A DNA stretch of 64,000 nt from the NCBI GenBank assembly GCA_027485675.1, contig JAIXQP010000025.1, positions 1 through 64,000 of the forward strand, in the 5' to 3' direction. The translations under genes were made by a program, and so were the position numbers. Positions 1-10,084 of this stretch are shown here, one piece after another; the first letter of the stretch is position 1; every line of letters begins with the position of its first letter. The notes beneath the pieces were generated by a model, which worked only from the letters and a program-made list of their open reading frames with translations, was not told where the DNA came from and searched no databases. The DNA comes from Terriglobales bacterium. Its GTDB lineage: Bacteria; Acidobacteriota; Terriglobia; Bryobacterales; Bryobacteraceae.

Positions 1-44
1 AGAGCCCGGCCGCGTAACCCTCAGCGTCCGCGGCGCATAGTGCC
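1..44. repeat. Chimeric duplicate of two internal sua5 segments
   Basis: Bases 1-31 match 163-193 inside the neighbouring sua5 gene at 29 of 31 positions, and bases 24-44 match 280-300 at 20 of 21. The two source segments are about 87 bases apart in the gene but fused here, so this looks like a fragment of a duplicated sua5 3' region carrying an internal deletion. The copy may continue to the left of the window. The intact sua5 stop codon (44-46) lies at its edge. Confidence 0.55.
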
Positions 45-964
45 TAGCGCTCAGCCGCCCGGGCCAAACGGTCCCGCACCCCGTCCCACTCCCCAGCCGC
101 CGGCACCGGCTCCACGACAATTTCGCCCAGTCCCGCCGCGTCCAACAAGTGGAGCGCCTCATAGAGCCTAGCCGCGTAACCCTCAGCGTCCGCCGGCAGT
201 CGCACCGCCATCTCGGCCTCCGCCTCCGTCGTGTGCCACAGATAGCCGGACTCGAGGCCCGGCGCCCCGATCCGCAGCGGCGTCCGCGGCGCGTAGTGCC
301 GCGAGTGCATCCCCGGCGCCGCATGGGCTTCGCCGTCGGCCGCTTCCCCGGCTAACTCCACCGGCCCAATCTCCGCTTCGATCATCGCCCGGGACACCAT
401 TCCCGGCCGCAACAGCAAAGCCCGCCCGCCCACCAACGAAAGCACCGTCGATTCAATCCCGACCGGGCAACTCCCGCCGTCCACGACGAAGTCCACGGCA
501 TCTCCCAATCCCGCCCGCACATGCTCCGCCGTCGTCGGCGAAAGGCCCATGAACGGGTTCGCGCTCGGCCCCGCCACCGGCACCCCGGCCAACCGGATCA
601 GCTCCAGCGCCACCGGATGCGCCGGTTGCCGCACACCCACCGTCCCCAGGCCGGCCGTCACCCCGTCCGGCACCACGTCCCGCTTCGTCAGCACCAGGGT
701 CAGCGGCCCCGGCCAAAAACGCTCCACTAATCGCTGCGCCGCCTCCGGCCATTCCGCCACCACCGTCCGGGCCATGGCCACATCGGCCACATGCACGATC
801 AACGGCGAAGTCGACGGCCGGCCCTTTGCCGCATAAATGCGAGCTACCGCCGCCGGGTCCAGCGCATTCGCCCCCAGTCCATAAACGGTCTCGGTCGGGA
901 AAGCGACCAGCCCCCCCGACCGCAACAAAACCGCGGCCTGCGCCAACTCACTCGTCGGCGTCAT
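44..964 (-). CDS. sua5: Threonylcarbamoyl-AMP synthase, Sua5 type
   Basis: Makes threonylcarbamoyl-AMP from threonine, bicarbonate and ATP, the first step of the t6A37 modification of ANN-decoding tRNAs in the cytoplasm. The YrdC-like domain spans roughly residues 5-195 and shows TETVYGLGANA (24-34), KGRPSTSPL (47-55), GPSANPFMG (132-140) and an ESTV block (171-174). A further ~100 residues with PGMHSRHYAP form the C-terminal Sua5 domain, so this is the long Sua5 form rather than short TsaC/YrdC. The ATG at 964 lies 17 bases inside the end of prfB, so the two are probably cotranscribed and translationally coupled, pairing tRNA modification with translation termination. Length of 306 residues is normal. 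Confidence 0.93.
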   Translation of the reverse strand: MTPTSELAQAAVLLRSGGLVAFPTETVYGLGANALDPAAVARIYAAKGRPSTSPLIVHVADVAMARTVVAEWPEAAQRLVERFWPGPLTLVLTKRDVVPDGVTAGLGTVGVRQPAHPVALELIRLAGVPVAGPSANPFMGLSPTTAEHVRAGLGDAVDFVVDGGSCPVGIESTVLSLVGGRALLLRPGMVSRAMIEAEIGPVELAGEAADGEAHAAPGMHSRHYAPRTPLRIGAPGLESGYLWHTTEAEAEMAVRLPADAEGYAARLYEALHLLDAAGLGEIVVEPVPAAGEWDGVRDRLARAAER

Positions 965-2082
965 CGTCCGCCGACCCAGCCGTCTTGCCGGTCCGTTTCC
1001 AAACCAGGAACGCGTGAATCAGCTCGCCGATGTCTCCATCGAGCACCCGGTCCACGTCGCCAATCGACTTCTTCGTTCGATGGTCTTTGATCATGCGGTA
1101 CGGCGCCATCACATAGCTGCGAATCTGGCTGCCGAAGTTGATCTCCATCTTCGTATCTTCGAGCTTCCGTTCCTCGACGCGGCGCTTGGCCAATTCATGC
1201 TCGTACAGCCGGGCCTTCATCTGCTTCAACGCGCTCGCCCGGTTCTTATGCTGGCTCCGCTCGTTCTGGCACTGCACCACGATGCCGGTCGGAATGTGGG
1301 TCATCCGGACGGCGGACTCCGTCCGGTTCACGTGCTGGCCGCCAGCGCCGCTGGCGCGAAACACGTCCACCTTCAAATCGTCCGGCTTCACTTCGATGTT
1401 GATATCGTCGTCCACCAGCGGAATGACGAAGACGCTGGCGAAGGAGGTATGCCGCCGCGCCGCTGAATCGAACGGCGAGATCCGCACGAGGCGATGCACG
1501 CCAATCTCGCTCTGCAGCAAGCCATAGACGTTTTCGCCTTCAATCTCCACGGTGGCCGACTTGATGCCCGCGCCTTCGCCCTCCAGCCGGTCCGTCACTT
1601 CGCACTTGAAGTTGTTCCGCTCGGCCCAGCGCAGGAACATGCGCAGCAGCATCTCGGCCCAATCCTGGCTCTCCGTGCCGCCCGCGCCGGGGTGTACCGT
1701 CAGAATGGCGCTGCGATGGTCGTTCTCGCCGTTCAACAGCATGCCGGTCTCGAGAATCTCGAGCGTCGCGGTGAGCTTCTTCAGCCCCTGTTCCACCTCG
1801 GCGATGACGGGCTCGCCCTCGCGGCCGAGTTCGAACAACGTTTCGATCTCTTCGGTCATGCCGCGCACGTCCGCATCCTCGGCTACCGCCCTTTCGAGGC
1901 GCTTCCGCTCCTGCATGATCCGTTGACTGGTCTCCGGCGAGTTCCAGAAACCGGGGTCGGCTATCTGCTCTTCTGTCGACTCGAGCTGCTTCCGTTTGGC
2001 GGGAGCGTCAAAGATAGCTCCGCACAGCAAGGGCTTGCTGGCGGAGCGGGCTATACTCCCGTTCTAATTCGTCCAAAGTCAT
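948..2082 (-). CDS. prfB: Peptide chain release factor 2 (programmed +1 frameshift)
   Basis: Recognises UAA and UGA in the ribosomal A site and triggers peptidyl-tRNA hydrolysis. Read from the ATG at 2082, the first 24 codons end in CUU followed by an in-frame UGA (2010-2008); after a +1 shift the frame continues with GAC at 2009 for 353 more codons, giving 377 residues. An ORF opened from a TTG at 2030 would lose the normal N-terminal helix, so it is not the true start. The SPF anticodon-like tripeptide lies at about 202-204 and the catalytic GGQ at about 247-249 (SGAGGQHVNRTES). It follows the phosphatase-like gene by 6 bases and overlaps sua5 by 17. Expression is autoregulated by the frameshift: low RF2 favours frameshifting. 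Confidence 0.93.
2007..2022 (-). promoter_or_regulatory. prfB +1 frameshift site with internal Shine-Dalgarno
   Basis: On the minus strand the bases read CGGAGCTATCTTTGAC. This is the classical RF2 recoding site: a slippery CUU codon, an in-frame UGA followed by C (a weak termination context), and a GGAG purine run just upstream that can pair with the 16S anti-Shine-Dalgarno. The E. coli site has AGGGGG in the same position, so the stimulator here is shorter but keeps the same UAU spacer. The downstream frame encodes the whole of RF2, which makes the site certain to be functional if RF2 is made at all. Confidence 0.92.
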
Positions 2083-2088
2083 CAAACG

Positions 2089-2544
2089 TTATTTTAGCCG
2101 TTCCCGCAGGCCGGACTCCAAACCCGGGTTCTTCATCCCGGCCTTCTTCGCCTCTTCGACGGCCTTCTCCACCGGCAGACCCTTCTGTTTGGCCTGGTAA
2201 AGCCCCCAAACGTAGCCGACCCGGTTCGAGGAGGCACAAGGCAGCACCACCTTTTGGTTCGGCTTGGCCGCGGCGAGTAGCTTCATCACTCCGGCCAACT
2301 CCTCATCCTTCGGCGGCGTCGATCCGAAAGGCACGTTCACGTACCGCATGCCCGCCTTCTCCACGATCGCTCTCTCATCCAGCCCCAGCTTCTGCATCTC
2401 TTCGGGCGTCCGCAGGTTCACCACAACCTTCACCCCGTCCTTCCCATACGCAGCCAACTGCTCCGCCGTCGGTTGACCCGAAAAGACCACATCCTGGGCA
2501 CAACCCACGCCCAGCGCCGCCAAGAACAAAACGATGGTTCGCAT
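2089..2544 (-). CDS. Secreted BLH-type phosphatase-like protein
   Basis: A 151-residue protein with an N-terminal hydrophobic segment (residues 1-16) typical of a signal peptide, followed by a small protein-tyrosine-phosphatase fold of the beta-lactamase-hydrolase-like (BLH, PF04273-like) type. It starts the fold with VVFSGQPTAEQL and carries the phosphate loop as PCASSNRVGYVWGLY, a Cys-x4-Arg motif as in this family. The conserved NLRTPEE block is present. The substrate is unknown; in other bacteria relatives act on phosphoproteins or are linked to sulfide metabolism. It is first in an apparent operon with prfB and sua5 (gap of 6 bases to the prfB ATG), though no functional link is obvious. 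A Cys at 15 is not in a good lipobox. Confidence 0.7.
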   Translation of the reverse strand: MRTIVLFLAALGVGCAQDVVFSGQPTAEQLAAYGKDGVKVVVNLRTPEEMQKLGLDERAIVEKAGMRYVNVPFGSTPPKDEELAGVMKLLAAAKPNQKVVLPCASSNRVGYVWGLYQAKQKGLPVEKAVEEAKKAGMKNPGLESGLRERLK

Positions 2545-2590
2545 AGGCCGATTCTGTCACAAGCCAACTCCCGCCGCTACACTAAAGACT

Positions 2591-3862
2591 ATGGCCCGTC
2601 TGCTCCTCGCGCTCACCCTGCTTTCCGCCTCCGCCTTTGCCGCCAAGCCCGCGGCAGTCACCTTCCACAAAGACGTCCTCCCCATCCTCCAGACCAAGTG
2701 CCAAGGCTGCCACCGCCCCGGCGAAGCCGCCCCCATGGCCTTCCTCACCTACCAGCAGACCCGCCCCTTCGCCAAAGCTATTCGCGAAGCCGTTGCCACC
2801 AAGCGTATGCCGCCGTGGTTCGCTGACCCCCACGTCGGCAAGTTCACCAACGATTGGTCCCTCTCTCCGGCGGAAATCCAAACTCTTTCCGCCTGGGCCG
2901 AATCCGGCGCGCCGGAAGGAAACGCCAAGGACGCCAAGCCCAACCCCACCTTCGCCACGGGCTGGCGCATCCCGCAACCGGACCTGGTCATCCAGCTCCC
3001 CGAGCCCTACCCAATCCCCTCCTCCGGCACCATCGACTACGTCTATACCATCGTCCCCACCGGCCTCACCGAAGACCGCTGGATCCAGTTCGCCGAACCC
3101 CGGCCCGGCAATCGCGCCCTGGTCCACCACGTCATCGCCTTCATCCGCGAACCCGGCTCGCCCTGGTTCGCCGAATACCCGGTCAACAAGTCCTTCATCC
3201 CGAATAAGACCACCAAGGGCGGCCCCTCCGGCTACATCACCGGCTACGCCCCCGGCACCATGCCGTACACCCTCCGCCCCGGCCAGGCGGCCCTGCTGAA
3301 AGCCGGTTCCGACATCGTCTTCCAGATGCACTATACGGCCAACGGCACCGCCGGCACCGATCAATCGAAGATCGGCCTGGTGTTTGCGAAGGAGCCGCCC
3401 ACCCAGGCCGTCCACACCCTCTGGCTGCAGAATTCGAAGTTCACCATCCCGCCCGGCGCGGACAACTATCCCGTCAGCACCGCGGTCACTCTCGGCACCG
3501 ACGTCGAAATCCTCGACACGACCCCCCACATGCACGTCCGCGGCAAAGCCGCCACGCTGAAAGCGGTCTACCCCACCGGCGAAGAGGAGAAGCTGCTCTC
3601 GGCCCGCTACGATTTCAGCTGGCAGCTCAGCTACCAGTACGCCCCCGGCAAGATCATCCCCAAGGGCACCCGCCTTGAAGCCGTCAGCTTCTACGACAAT
3701 TCGCCGAACAACAAGCACAACCCGGACCCCAAAGCCGCCGTCCGCTGGGGCGACCAGAGCTGGGAGGAGATGATGCTGAACTTCGTACGCGTCGCCGTCG
3801 ACGTGAACGTGAAGCCCGGCAGCCTGCTGCAGCGCCCCGCTCCCAAGCCGGCGGCCGAATAA
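2591..3862 (+). CDS. Secreted cytochrome c / copper monooxygenase-like protein
   Basis: A 423-residue exported protein. The start at 2591 is chosen because it directly begins a signal peptide (MARLLLALTLLSASAFA); the upstream 19 codons in the same frame do not. After the signal comes a short c-type cytochrome region with CQGCH (heme attachment) and a distal Met in MPPW. The remainder resembles the two-domain copper type II ascorbate-dependent monooxygenase fold, with a His pair in LVHHVIAFIRE and an HMHVRGK motif as candidate copper ligands. Proteins of this fusion are frequent in Acidobacteria and Planctomycetes, where the substrate is unknown. It is divergent from the phosphatase-like gene, 46 bases away, and 14 bases ahead of glnS. 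Confidence 0.75.
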   Translation: MARLLLALTLLSASAFAAKPAAVTFHKDVLPILQTKCQGCHRPGEAAPMAFLTYQQTRPFAKAIREAVATKRMPPWFADPHVGKFTNDWSLSPAEIQTLSAWAESGAPEGNAKDAKPNPTFATGWRIPQPDLVIQLPEPYPIPSSGTIDYVYTIVPTGLTEDRWIQFAEPRPGNRALVHHVIAFIREPGSPWFAEYPVNKSFIPNKTTKGGPSGYITGYAPGTMPYTLRPGQAALLKAGSDIVFQMHYTANGTAGTDQSKIGLVFAKEPPTQAVHTLWLQNSKFTIPPGADNYPVSTAVTLGTDVEILDTTPHMHVRGKAATLKAVYPTGEEEKLLSARYDFSWQLSYQYAPGKIIPKGTRLEAVSFYDNSPNNKHNPDPKAAVRWGDQSWEEMMLNFVRVAVDVNVKPGSLLQRPAPKPAAE

Positions 3863-3876
3863 CCGATAATTAGAGG

Positions 3877-5571
<1,695 letters not shown>

Positions 5572-6138
5572 TTAGAGGATCTTGCGGTAGAGTTCGTCGA
5601 GGGAGATCGAGATCCCGAGAGCGGTCAGGCGGCACTCCGCCCCTGGCCCCTCGGCCACGGCATAGCGCCACGCGCCGTCCGGAAGCTTGGTGAACCACTC
5701 GACGCGCATCTCGACCTGCGAAACCAGGACATACTCCCGTAGAGTCTCTACCGCCTGATAGCGGGCAAACTTACCACCCCGGTCCCAACTCTCGGTTGAG
5801 GGCGAAAGCACCTCGGCAACCAAGACCGGGTTCTTTACGATATCCGTCGTGCCGTCCTCGAACTCATACTTATCGCAGAAGACCATCACGTCGGGATACA
5901 CATAGGAATTCCGTTGGCCCGTACGCAGCCGCAAATCGCTCACACTGGTGCGGCAAGGGCCCCGATCCAGAGCCTGGTCGAGCAATGAGCCGAGCCGCAA
6001 AATCAACGTGGCATGCGCCGGCGATCCCCCCGACATCGCATACACCACCCCGTCAACGTACTCGCTCCGGAACTCCGCCTTCCGGTCCGCCTCCAAATAG
6101 GCCTCGCGCGTCACAAACGGTACAGCAGCACTCGCCAT
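5572..6138 (-). CDS. Uma2 family (DUF820) endonuclease-like protein
   Basis: A 188-residue protein of the Uma2/DUF820 family, which has a PD-(D/E)xK restriction-endonuclease-like fold. Expected elements are visible: an EYVDGVVYAMSGGSPAH block near residue 28, the acidic YVYPDVMVF strand, the VAEVLSPSTE strand with the second acidic residue, and a Lys in GGKFARY. The C-terminal part contains LREYVLVSQ, also typical. Members occur in many copies in Acidobacteria and cyanobacteria, and their natural role is not established. Its stop codon directly abuts the glnS stop. No toxin, transposase or defence gene is adjacent, so context offers no further clue. Confidence 0.85.
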   Translation of the reverse strand: MASAAVPFVTREAYLEADRKAEFRSEYVDGVVYAMSGGSPAHATLILRLGSLLDQALDRGPCRTSVSDLRLRTGQRNSYVYPDVMVFCDKYEFEDGTTDIVKNPVLVAEVLSPSTESWDRGGKFARYQAVETLREYVLVSQVEMRVEWFTKLPDGAWRYAVAEGPGAECRLTALGISISLDELYRKIL

Positions 6139-6157
6139 AGCCCAATTCTACAACGCC

Positions 6158-6787
6158 CTACTCTTTCACCAACTCCCGGAACCGCCGCATCACCTTCACC
6201 ACGTACTCCCGCGTCTCCTTAAACGGCGGAATCCCCCCAAACCGGTCCACCGCCCCCGGACCCGCGTTGTAAGCCGCCAGCGCCAACGCCAGCCCGTTCC
6301 GCCGGCCCTCATACTTCGTCACCAGCATATCCAGGAACCGCGCCCCGCCTTCCACATTCTGCGCCGGGTCATGCGCGTTCACCTGCAAATGCTTCGCCGT
6401 CTGCGGCATCAACTGCATCAGGCCAATCGCCCCCACCCGGCTCTTCGCCTTCACCTGATACCCCGACTCCACTTCCATCACCGCCTGAATCAACTCCGGC
6501 CGCAGGTTATGCTTTCCCGCATTCGGCGCAATCAAACGCGCCACCGGCTCCGGAATCTCCTTCCCGTTCGTCGCCTTCGGCAACACCACCGGCGCCGCCG
6601 GGGCCACCTCCGCCGAATCGATCATCAGCGACGTCCCGCCCGAACGCAAAAACAGGGTCTCCCCCTCCCGGATCAGGCTGTCATACACAATCCGCTGGCC
6701 GCTCTTTAACACCAAAACGCTCTGCACCATCTCTTCCGCTGCGGCGCCCATCGCCAACAGCCAGAACAAACCTGCAAATTTCACCAT
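6158..6787 (-). CDS. Lytic transglycosylase, SLT domain
   Basis: A 209-residue periplasmic peptidoglycan lytic transglycosylase. The start at 6787 begins a signal peptide (MVKFAGLFWLLAMGAAAEE); an ATG 36 bases further upstream is less likely because it puts charged residues before it. The C-terminal SLT domain shows the catalytic Glu in AVMEVESGYQ, then GAIGLMQLMPQTA and ALAAYNAGPGAV, all family hallmarks. The middle ~70 residues between signal and SLT domain are unassigned. It probably cleaves glycan strands during wall growth or turnover. It lies 48 bases downstream of the YfhO-like gene on the same strand, so the two may be cotranscribed. Confidence 0.88.
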   Translation of the reverse strand: MVKFAGLFWLLAMGAAAEEMVQSVLVLKSGQRIVYDSLIREGETLFLRSGGTSLMIDSAEVAPAAPVVLPKATNGKEIPEPVARLIAPNAGKHNLRPELIQAVMEVESGYQVKAKSRVGAIGLMQLMPQTAKHLQVNAHDPAQNVEGGARFLDMLVTKYEGRRNGLALALAAYNAGPGAVDRFGGIPPFKETREYVVKVMRRFRELVKE

Positions 6788-6835
6788 TCTCCCATCATCG
6801 ACATCGCCAGCCGATTCGTACATCAGCCGAAAACC

Positions 6836-8833
6836 TTACCTACGCCGCCTCCAGGTCCAGCCGACCAGGAAAAATCCCAGGAAAGCGCAGCCCGCACCCC
6901 AATACGCCGTCGCCGGCCGGTAGACCATCTCCACCTCGTGCGTTCCTCCCTCCACCACCACCCCGCGCAGCGCCCCAAACACCTCCAGCACCTCCGCCGG
7001 CTTCCCGTCCACCGTCGCCTGCCAACCCGGAAAGTAGGTATCGGACAGCACCACCAAACCCCGGCACCCCAACTTCGCCTCCATCCGCACCCGGTTAGCC
7101 CGGTACGGGCGCTGCACCGTCACCTGTTCCTCCCCGCCGCACTCCGCCAGCGCCGGCGCGGCCCCCACCAGCAGCGCCTCCGTCCGCGGCGAAAACTCCT
7201 CGGTATCCACTCGCTGGTTGATCTCCCCCCGCGAACTCACCGCGCTCACCCGGTGCACCGCCCACGCCCGCGGCAGCGCCCGCGGATTGGCGAAAATCTG
7301 CAAACCGCTCACGCTGTCCGCCACCTTTACCAACCCGGGCCGCGGCGCCTTACCGGCAATATAGAAGTTAATACCCAACAAATCCTGCATCCGCGGCTTC
7401 CAGGTCTCCAGCTCCAGCAGATTCTCCGTCACGCTTGCCGCAAAGCCCTGCTGCGTCGGAATCCCGTGCCAATCCCCAAAGTTGTAGGGAATCTCCGCAT
7501 CGGAGATCCCCACGCGAACCGGTACATTCTGCGCCCGCAGATAGCTCGCAATGTCGTTGTGCTGGTAGAGCCGGTCCAGATGCCCCGGCACGTTCTCCCG
7601 CGTCAACCGGTTCGCCATCCCCACCCCGAAAACACTCCCCCACTCCATCATCGCGATCACCACCAGCACGCCCGTCAACCAGGCCGGCGAAATCGTCCAG
7701 CGCGAAACCCTTCTCCGCAAAGCGTCCAGTCCATACGCCGCCAGCGGGCCCATCGCGAACCCCAACAGAACCAGCGCCCGCGCCGGCACCCGTGCCTTCC
7801 CGAACACCGGCGCCACCGCGTACAGCACCCCGTGCACAAAGTTCCCGTTGGCCAACGACAGCACAATCCCTACCGCCCCCAAACCAACCAGCCACCGCAC
7901 CTGCGGCGACCGCCGCCATCCCGCCAGCACCCCCAAAACCACCAAAGAAAAACCCACTACCCCCACAAATGGGTCAATATGCACACGGGGCCGCGCCATC
8001 ACCAACCCCCAGATGGCATCCCACCGCCACGCGAACTTCTCATGAACCGCATACGGGATCGGCTCATTCCACCGAAGCGGGTCCGCCACCCCCGCCCAAC
8101 GCTTCGCCAGGGGAGCGTACTCCTGCGCCGGCAGAATCTGCCAGGCCCCCACCAGCAGCAGGGCCGCCGCCGCCAGCGCCGCCAACTGCCACCGCACCCC
8201 GCGCCACAAAGCCACCGCCCAAACCCCGGCCACGGCCGTCGAAACGTAGATCGGCACCTCGTGGTGACCGCTCCACCACATCACCCCCAACAACGCCCCG
8301 GAAATCGTCGCGCTGAACTCCGCCTGCTTCCCCCGCATGGCCCGAAACAGGAACATCACCACCAGCGGCAGCCACACGGCCCCGTTCAAAATCTGCGGCC
8401 ACTCCGTGCTCGCCATGAAGCCGCTCAGCGAAAAGGTCAATCCGCCCAGAATGGACGCCCCCCGGCTCCGCTTCCAATCCCGGCACAGCCAGTAGGCGAA
8501 AAGCGCCGCTTGAAAGTGGATCAGCACCAGATACCAGTGCACCGTGGTCACGCTCAACTTGCCTTCGCGAAACGGCGCCAGCGCCAGCAGCCAGTTCGCC
8601 GGATACGCCACCCCGCTCACCTGCCCCAAAAACGGCTGCCCGATCCATTGATACGGGTCCCATAGAGGCAGCCGCAGGTGCCGCCACTCCGCCGCCTGCA
8701 GATGCAGCCGGGGAAAGTCGAACTGCGCCAGGTCAGGACTGTCCAGAAACGAGTACTGGCTGGTCAGCGTTAAGCGCCAATAGAAGCCAACACACAGCAG
8801 GAAGAGCAGAAGGAGCGGCGCAAATCTTCGCAT
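6836..8833 (-). CDS. YfhO-like polytopic membrane protein
   Basis: A 665-residue inner-membrane protein with about a dozen hydrophobic segments over residues 5-400, then a soluble C-terminal part of ~200 residues and a last membrane helix before a basic tail (WTWRRRR). The pattern DSPDLAQFDFPRLHL followed by PLWDPYQWIGQPFLG matches the YfhO family, relatives of GT-C glycosyltransferases that add sugars to cell-wall polymers or lipids. The acidic pair in the first periplasmic loop could be catalytic, as in GT-C enzymes. The substrate is unknown. It is transcribed divergently from the baeRF gene, with a 135-base gap that should hold both promoters. Confidence 0.75.
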   Translation of the reverse strand: MRRFAPLLLLFLLCVGFYWRLTLTSQYSFLDSPDLAQFDFPRLHLQAAEWRHLRLPLWDPYQWIGQPFLGQVSGVAYPANWLLALAPFREGKLSVTTVHWYLVLIHFQAALFAYWLCRDWKRSRGASILGGLTFSLSGFMASTEWPQILNGAVWLPLVVMFLFRAMRGKQAEFSATISGALLGVMWWSGHHEVPIYVSTAVAGVWAVALWRGVRWQLAALAAAALLLVGAWQILPAQEYAPLAKRWAGVADPLRWNEPIPYAVHEKFAWRWDAIWGLVMARPRVHIDPFVGVVGFSLVVLGVLAGWRRSPQVRWLVGLGAVGIVLSLANGNFVHGVLYAVAPVFGKARVPARALVLLGFAMGPLAAYGLDALRRRVSRWTISPAWLTGVLVVIAMMEWGSVFGVGMANRLTRENVPGHLDRLYQHNDIASYLRAQNVPVRVGISDAEIPYNFGDWHGIPTQQGFAASVTENLLELETWKPRMQDLLGINFYIAGKAPRPGLVKVADSVSGLQIFANPRALPRAWAVHRVSAVSSRGEINQRVDTEEFSPRTEALLVGAAPALAECGGEEQVTVQRPYRANRVRMEAKLGCRGLVVLSDTYFPGWQATVDGKPAEVLEVFGALRGVVVEGGTHEVEMVYRPATAYWGAGCAFLGFFLVGWTWRRRR

Positions 8834-8968
8834 GGTGGCTTCGTTTCACTCTAACGCGCCGCCGGTCGCCTGCGATGGCCCTCCAATTGCAATTGCCATC
8901 GGTGGCGCAACCCAGAAAATGACTCCCCTGTTGAACACTCTCTCGGGCCGCCTGGAGAACAAACACTC

Positions 8969-10084
8969 ATGAACGCCACCATTAGCCCGGACCAGATCCC
9001 GGACCAGATCAAGAAGCTCCTCCAGTCTCAGGAACCTCCTTGCCTTTCGATCTATCTGCCGACGCACCGGCGGCATCCCGGCAACCAGCAGGATCCCATC
9101 CGCTACAAGAATCTGGTGAAGCAACTCGACGCCGCGCTGGAGGCCCACTATCCCAAAGCCGACGCCGAAGCGCTGCTGGCTCCGTTCCTGGCCCTCGCCG
9201 CGGACGCTGAATTCTGGAACCACACCTGGGATGGCCTCGCCGTCCTCGGCTCCTCCGCCGGCTTCCGCACCATCAAGCTGCAGCGCCCCGTCCCGGAGGT
9301 CGCCACCGTCGCCACCACGTTCCACTTGAAGCCGCTTCTCCGCATTCAGCAGTCGGCGGAACGCTATCAGGTCCTCGCCCTCAACCGCCGCGAAATCCGG
9401 CTCTACGATGGCAACCGCGATCAACTCGACGAGGTCACCCTCGCCCCCGGCGTGCCGGCCACCATTACCGCCGCCCTCGGCGACGAGCATACCGAACCCC
9501 ACGAGACCGTGGCTTCCTACGGCGGCACCGCGCAAGGCTCCAACATGCGCCACACCCAGGGCACCAAAGCCGACGAAGCCGATATCGACGAGAAACGCTT
9601 CTTTCGCGCCGTGGACCGCGCCATCCTCGAACATCACTCCCGGCCGGCCGGCGTGCCGCTCATCCTGGCCGCCCTCGCGCAGTACCACACACCCTTCCGC
9701 GAAGTGAGCCACAATCCTTTCCTCTATGAGATGGGCATCGAAGCCGACCCCGCAGCCCTCACGGCGGCCGACCTTTGCGAACGCGCCTGGTCCGTCATCG
9801 AGCCGGAGTTCCGCGCCCGCCTCAAGAAGCATGCCGAAACCTACGGCGCCGCCCACGCGCGCGCCCTCGCCTCGGACGACTACGAGTATGTCGCCAACGC
9901 TGCGGCCGCCTCTCGCGTCGAAACCCTGCTCGTCGAAGCCGACCGCATCATCCCCGGCCCCGGCGGCGACGACCTGCTCGACGACCTCGCCGAACTCGTC
10001 CTGCAGCGCGGCGGCCGGGTGGTCGTGGTTCCTGCGGCCGACATGCCCACCACCACTGGCTTGGCAGCCACGTTCCGCTTCTAA
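8969..10084 (+). CDS. Bacterial archaeo-eukaryotic release factor family protein (baeRF3-like)
   Basis: A 371-residue soluble protein resembling the bacterial archaeo-eukaryotic release-factor families, most likely family 3. Supporting blocks are CLSIYLPTHR near the N-terminus, HLKPLLRIQQ in the middle, and a C-terminal L7Ae/eRF1-like region ending in a glycine- and aspartate-rich stretch before GRVVVVPAADMPTT. Family knowledge predicts ribosome binding or peptide release in an alternative termination or rescue role, but no biochemical function is known for this branch. A GGAG lies 13 bases upstream of the ATG. The 3' end overlaps the convergent phosphoesterase gene by 4 bases. Confidence 0.7.
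   Translation: MNATISPDQIPDQIKKLLQSQEPPCLSIYLPTHRRHPGNQQDPIRYKNLVKQLDAALEAHYPKADAEALLAPFLALAADAEFWNHTWDGLAVLGSSAGFRTIKLQRPVPEVATVATTFHLKPLLRIQQSAERYQVLALNRREIRLYDGNRDQLDEVTLAPGVPATITAALGDEHTEPHETVASYGGTAQGSNMRHTQGTKADEADIDEKRFFRAVDRAILEHHSRPAGVPLILAALAQYHTPFREVSHNPFLYEMGIEADPAALTAADLCERAWSVIEPEFRARLKKHAETYGAAHARALASDDYEYVANAAAASRVETLLVEADRIIPGPGGDDLLDDLAELVLQRGGRVVVVPAADMPTTTGLAATFRF

Noticed and set aside
6938-8665. 575-codon open frame opposite the YfhO-like gene
   Set aside because: Arg/Pro/His-rich translation typical of an antisense frame in high-GC DNA; no domain.
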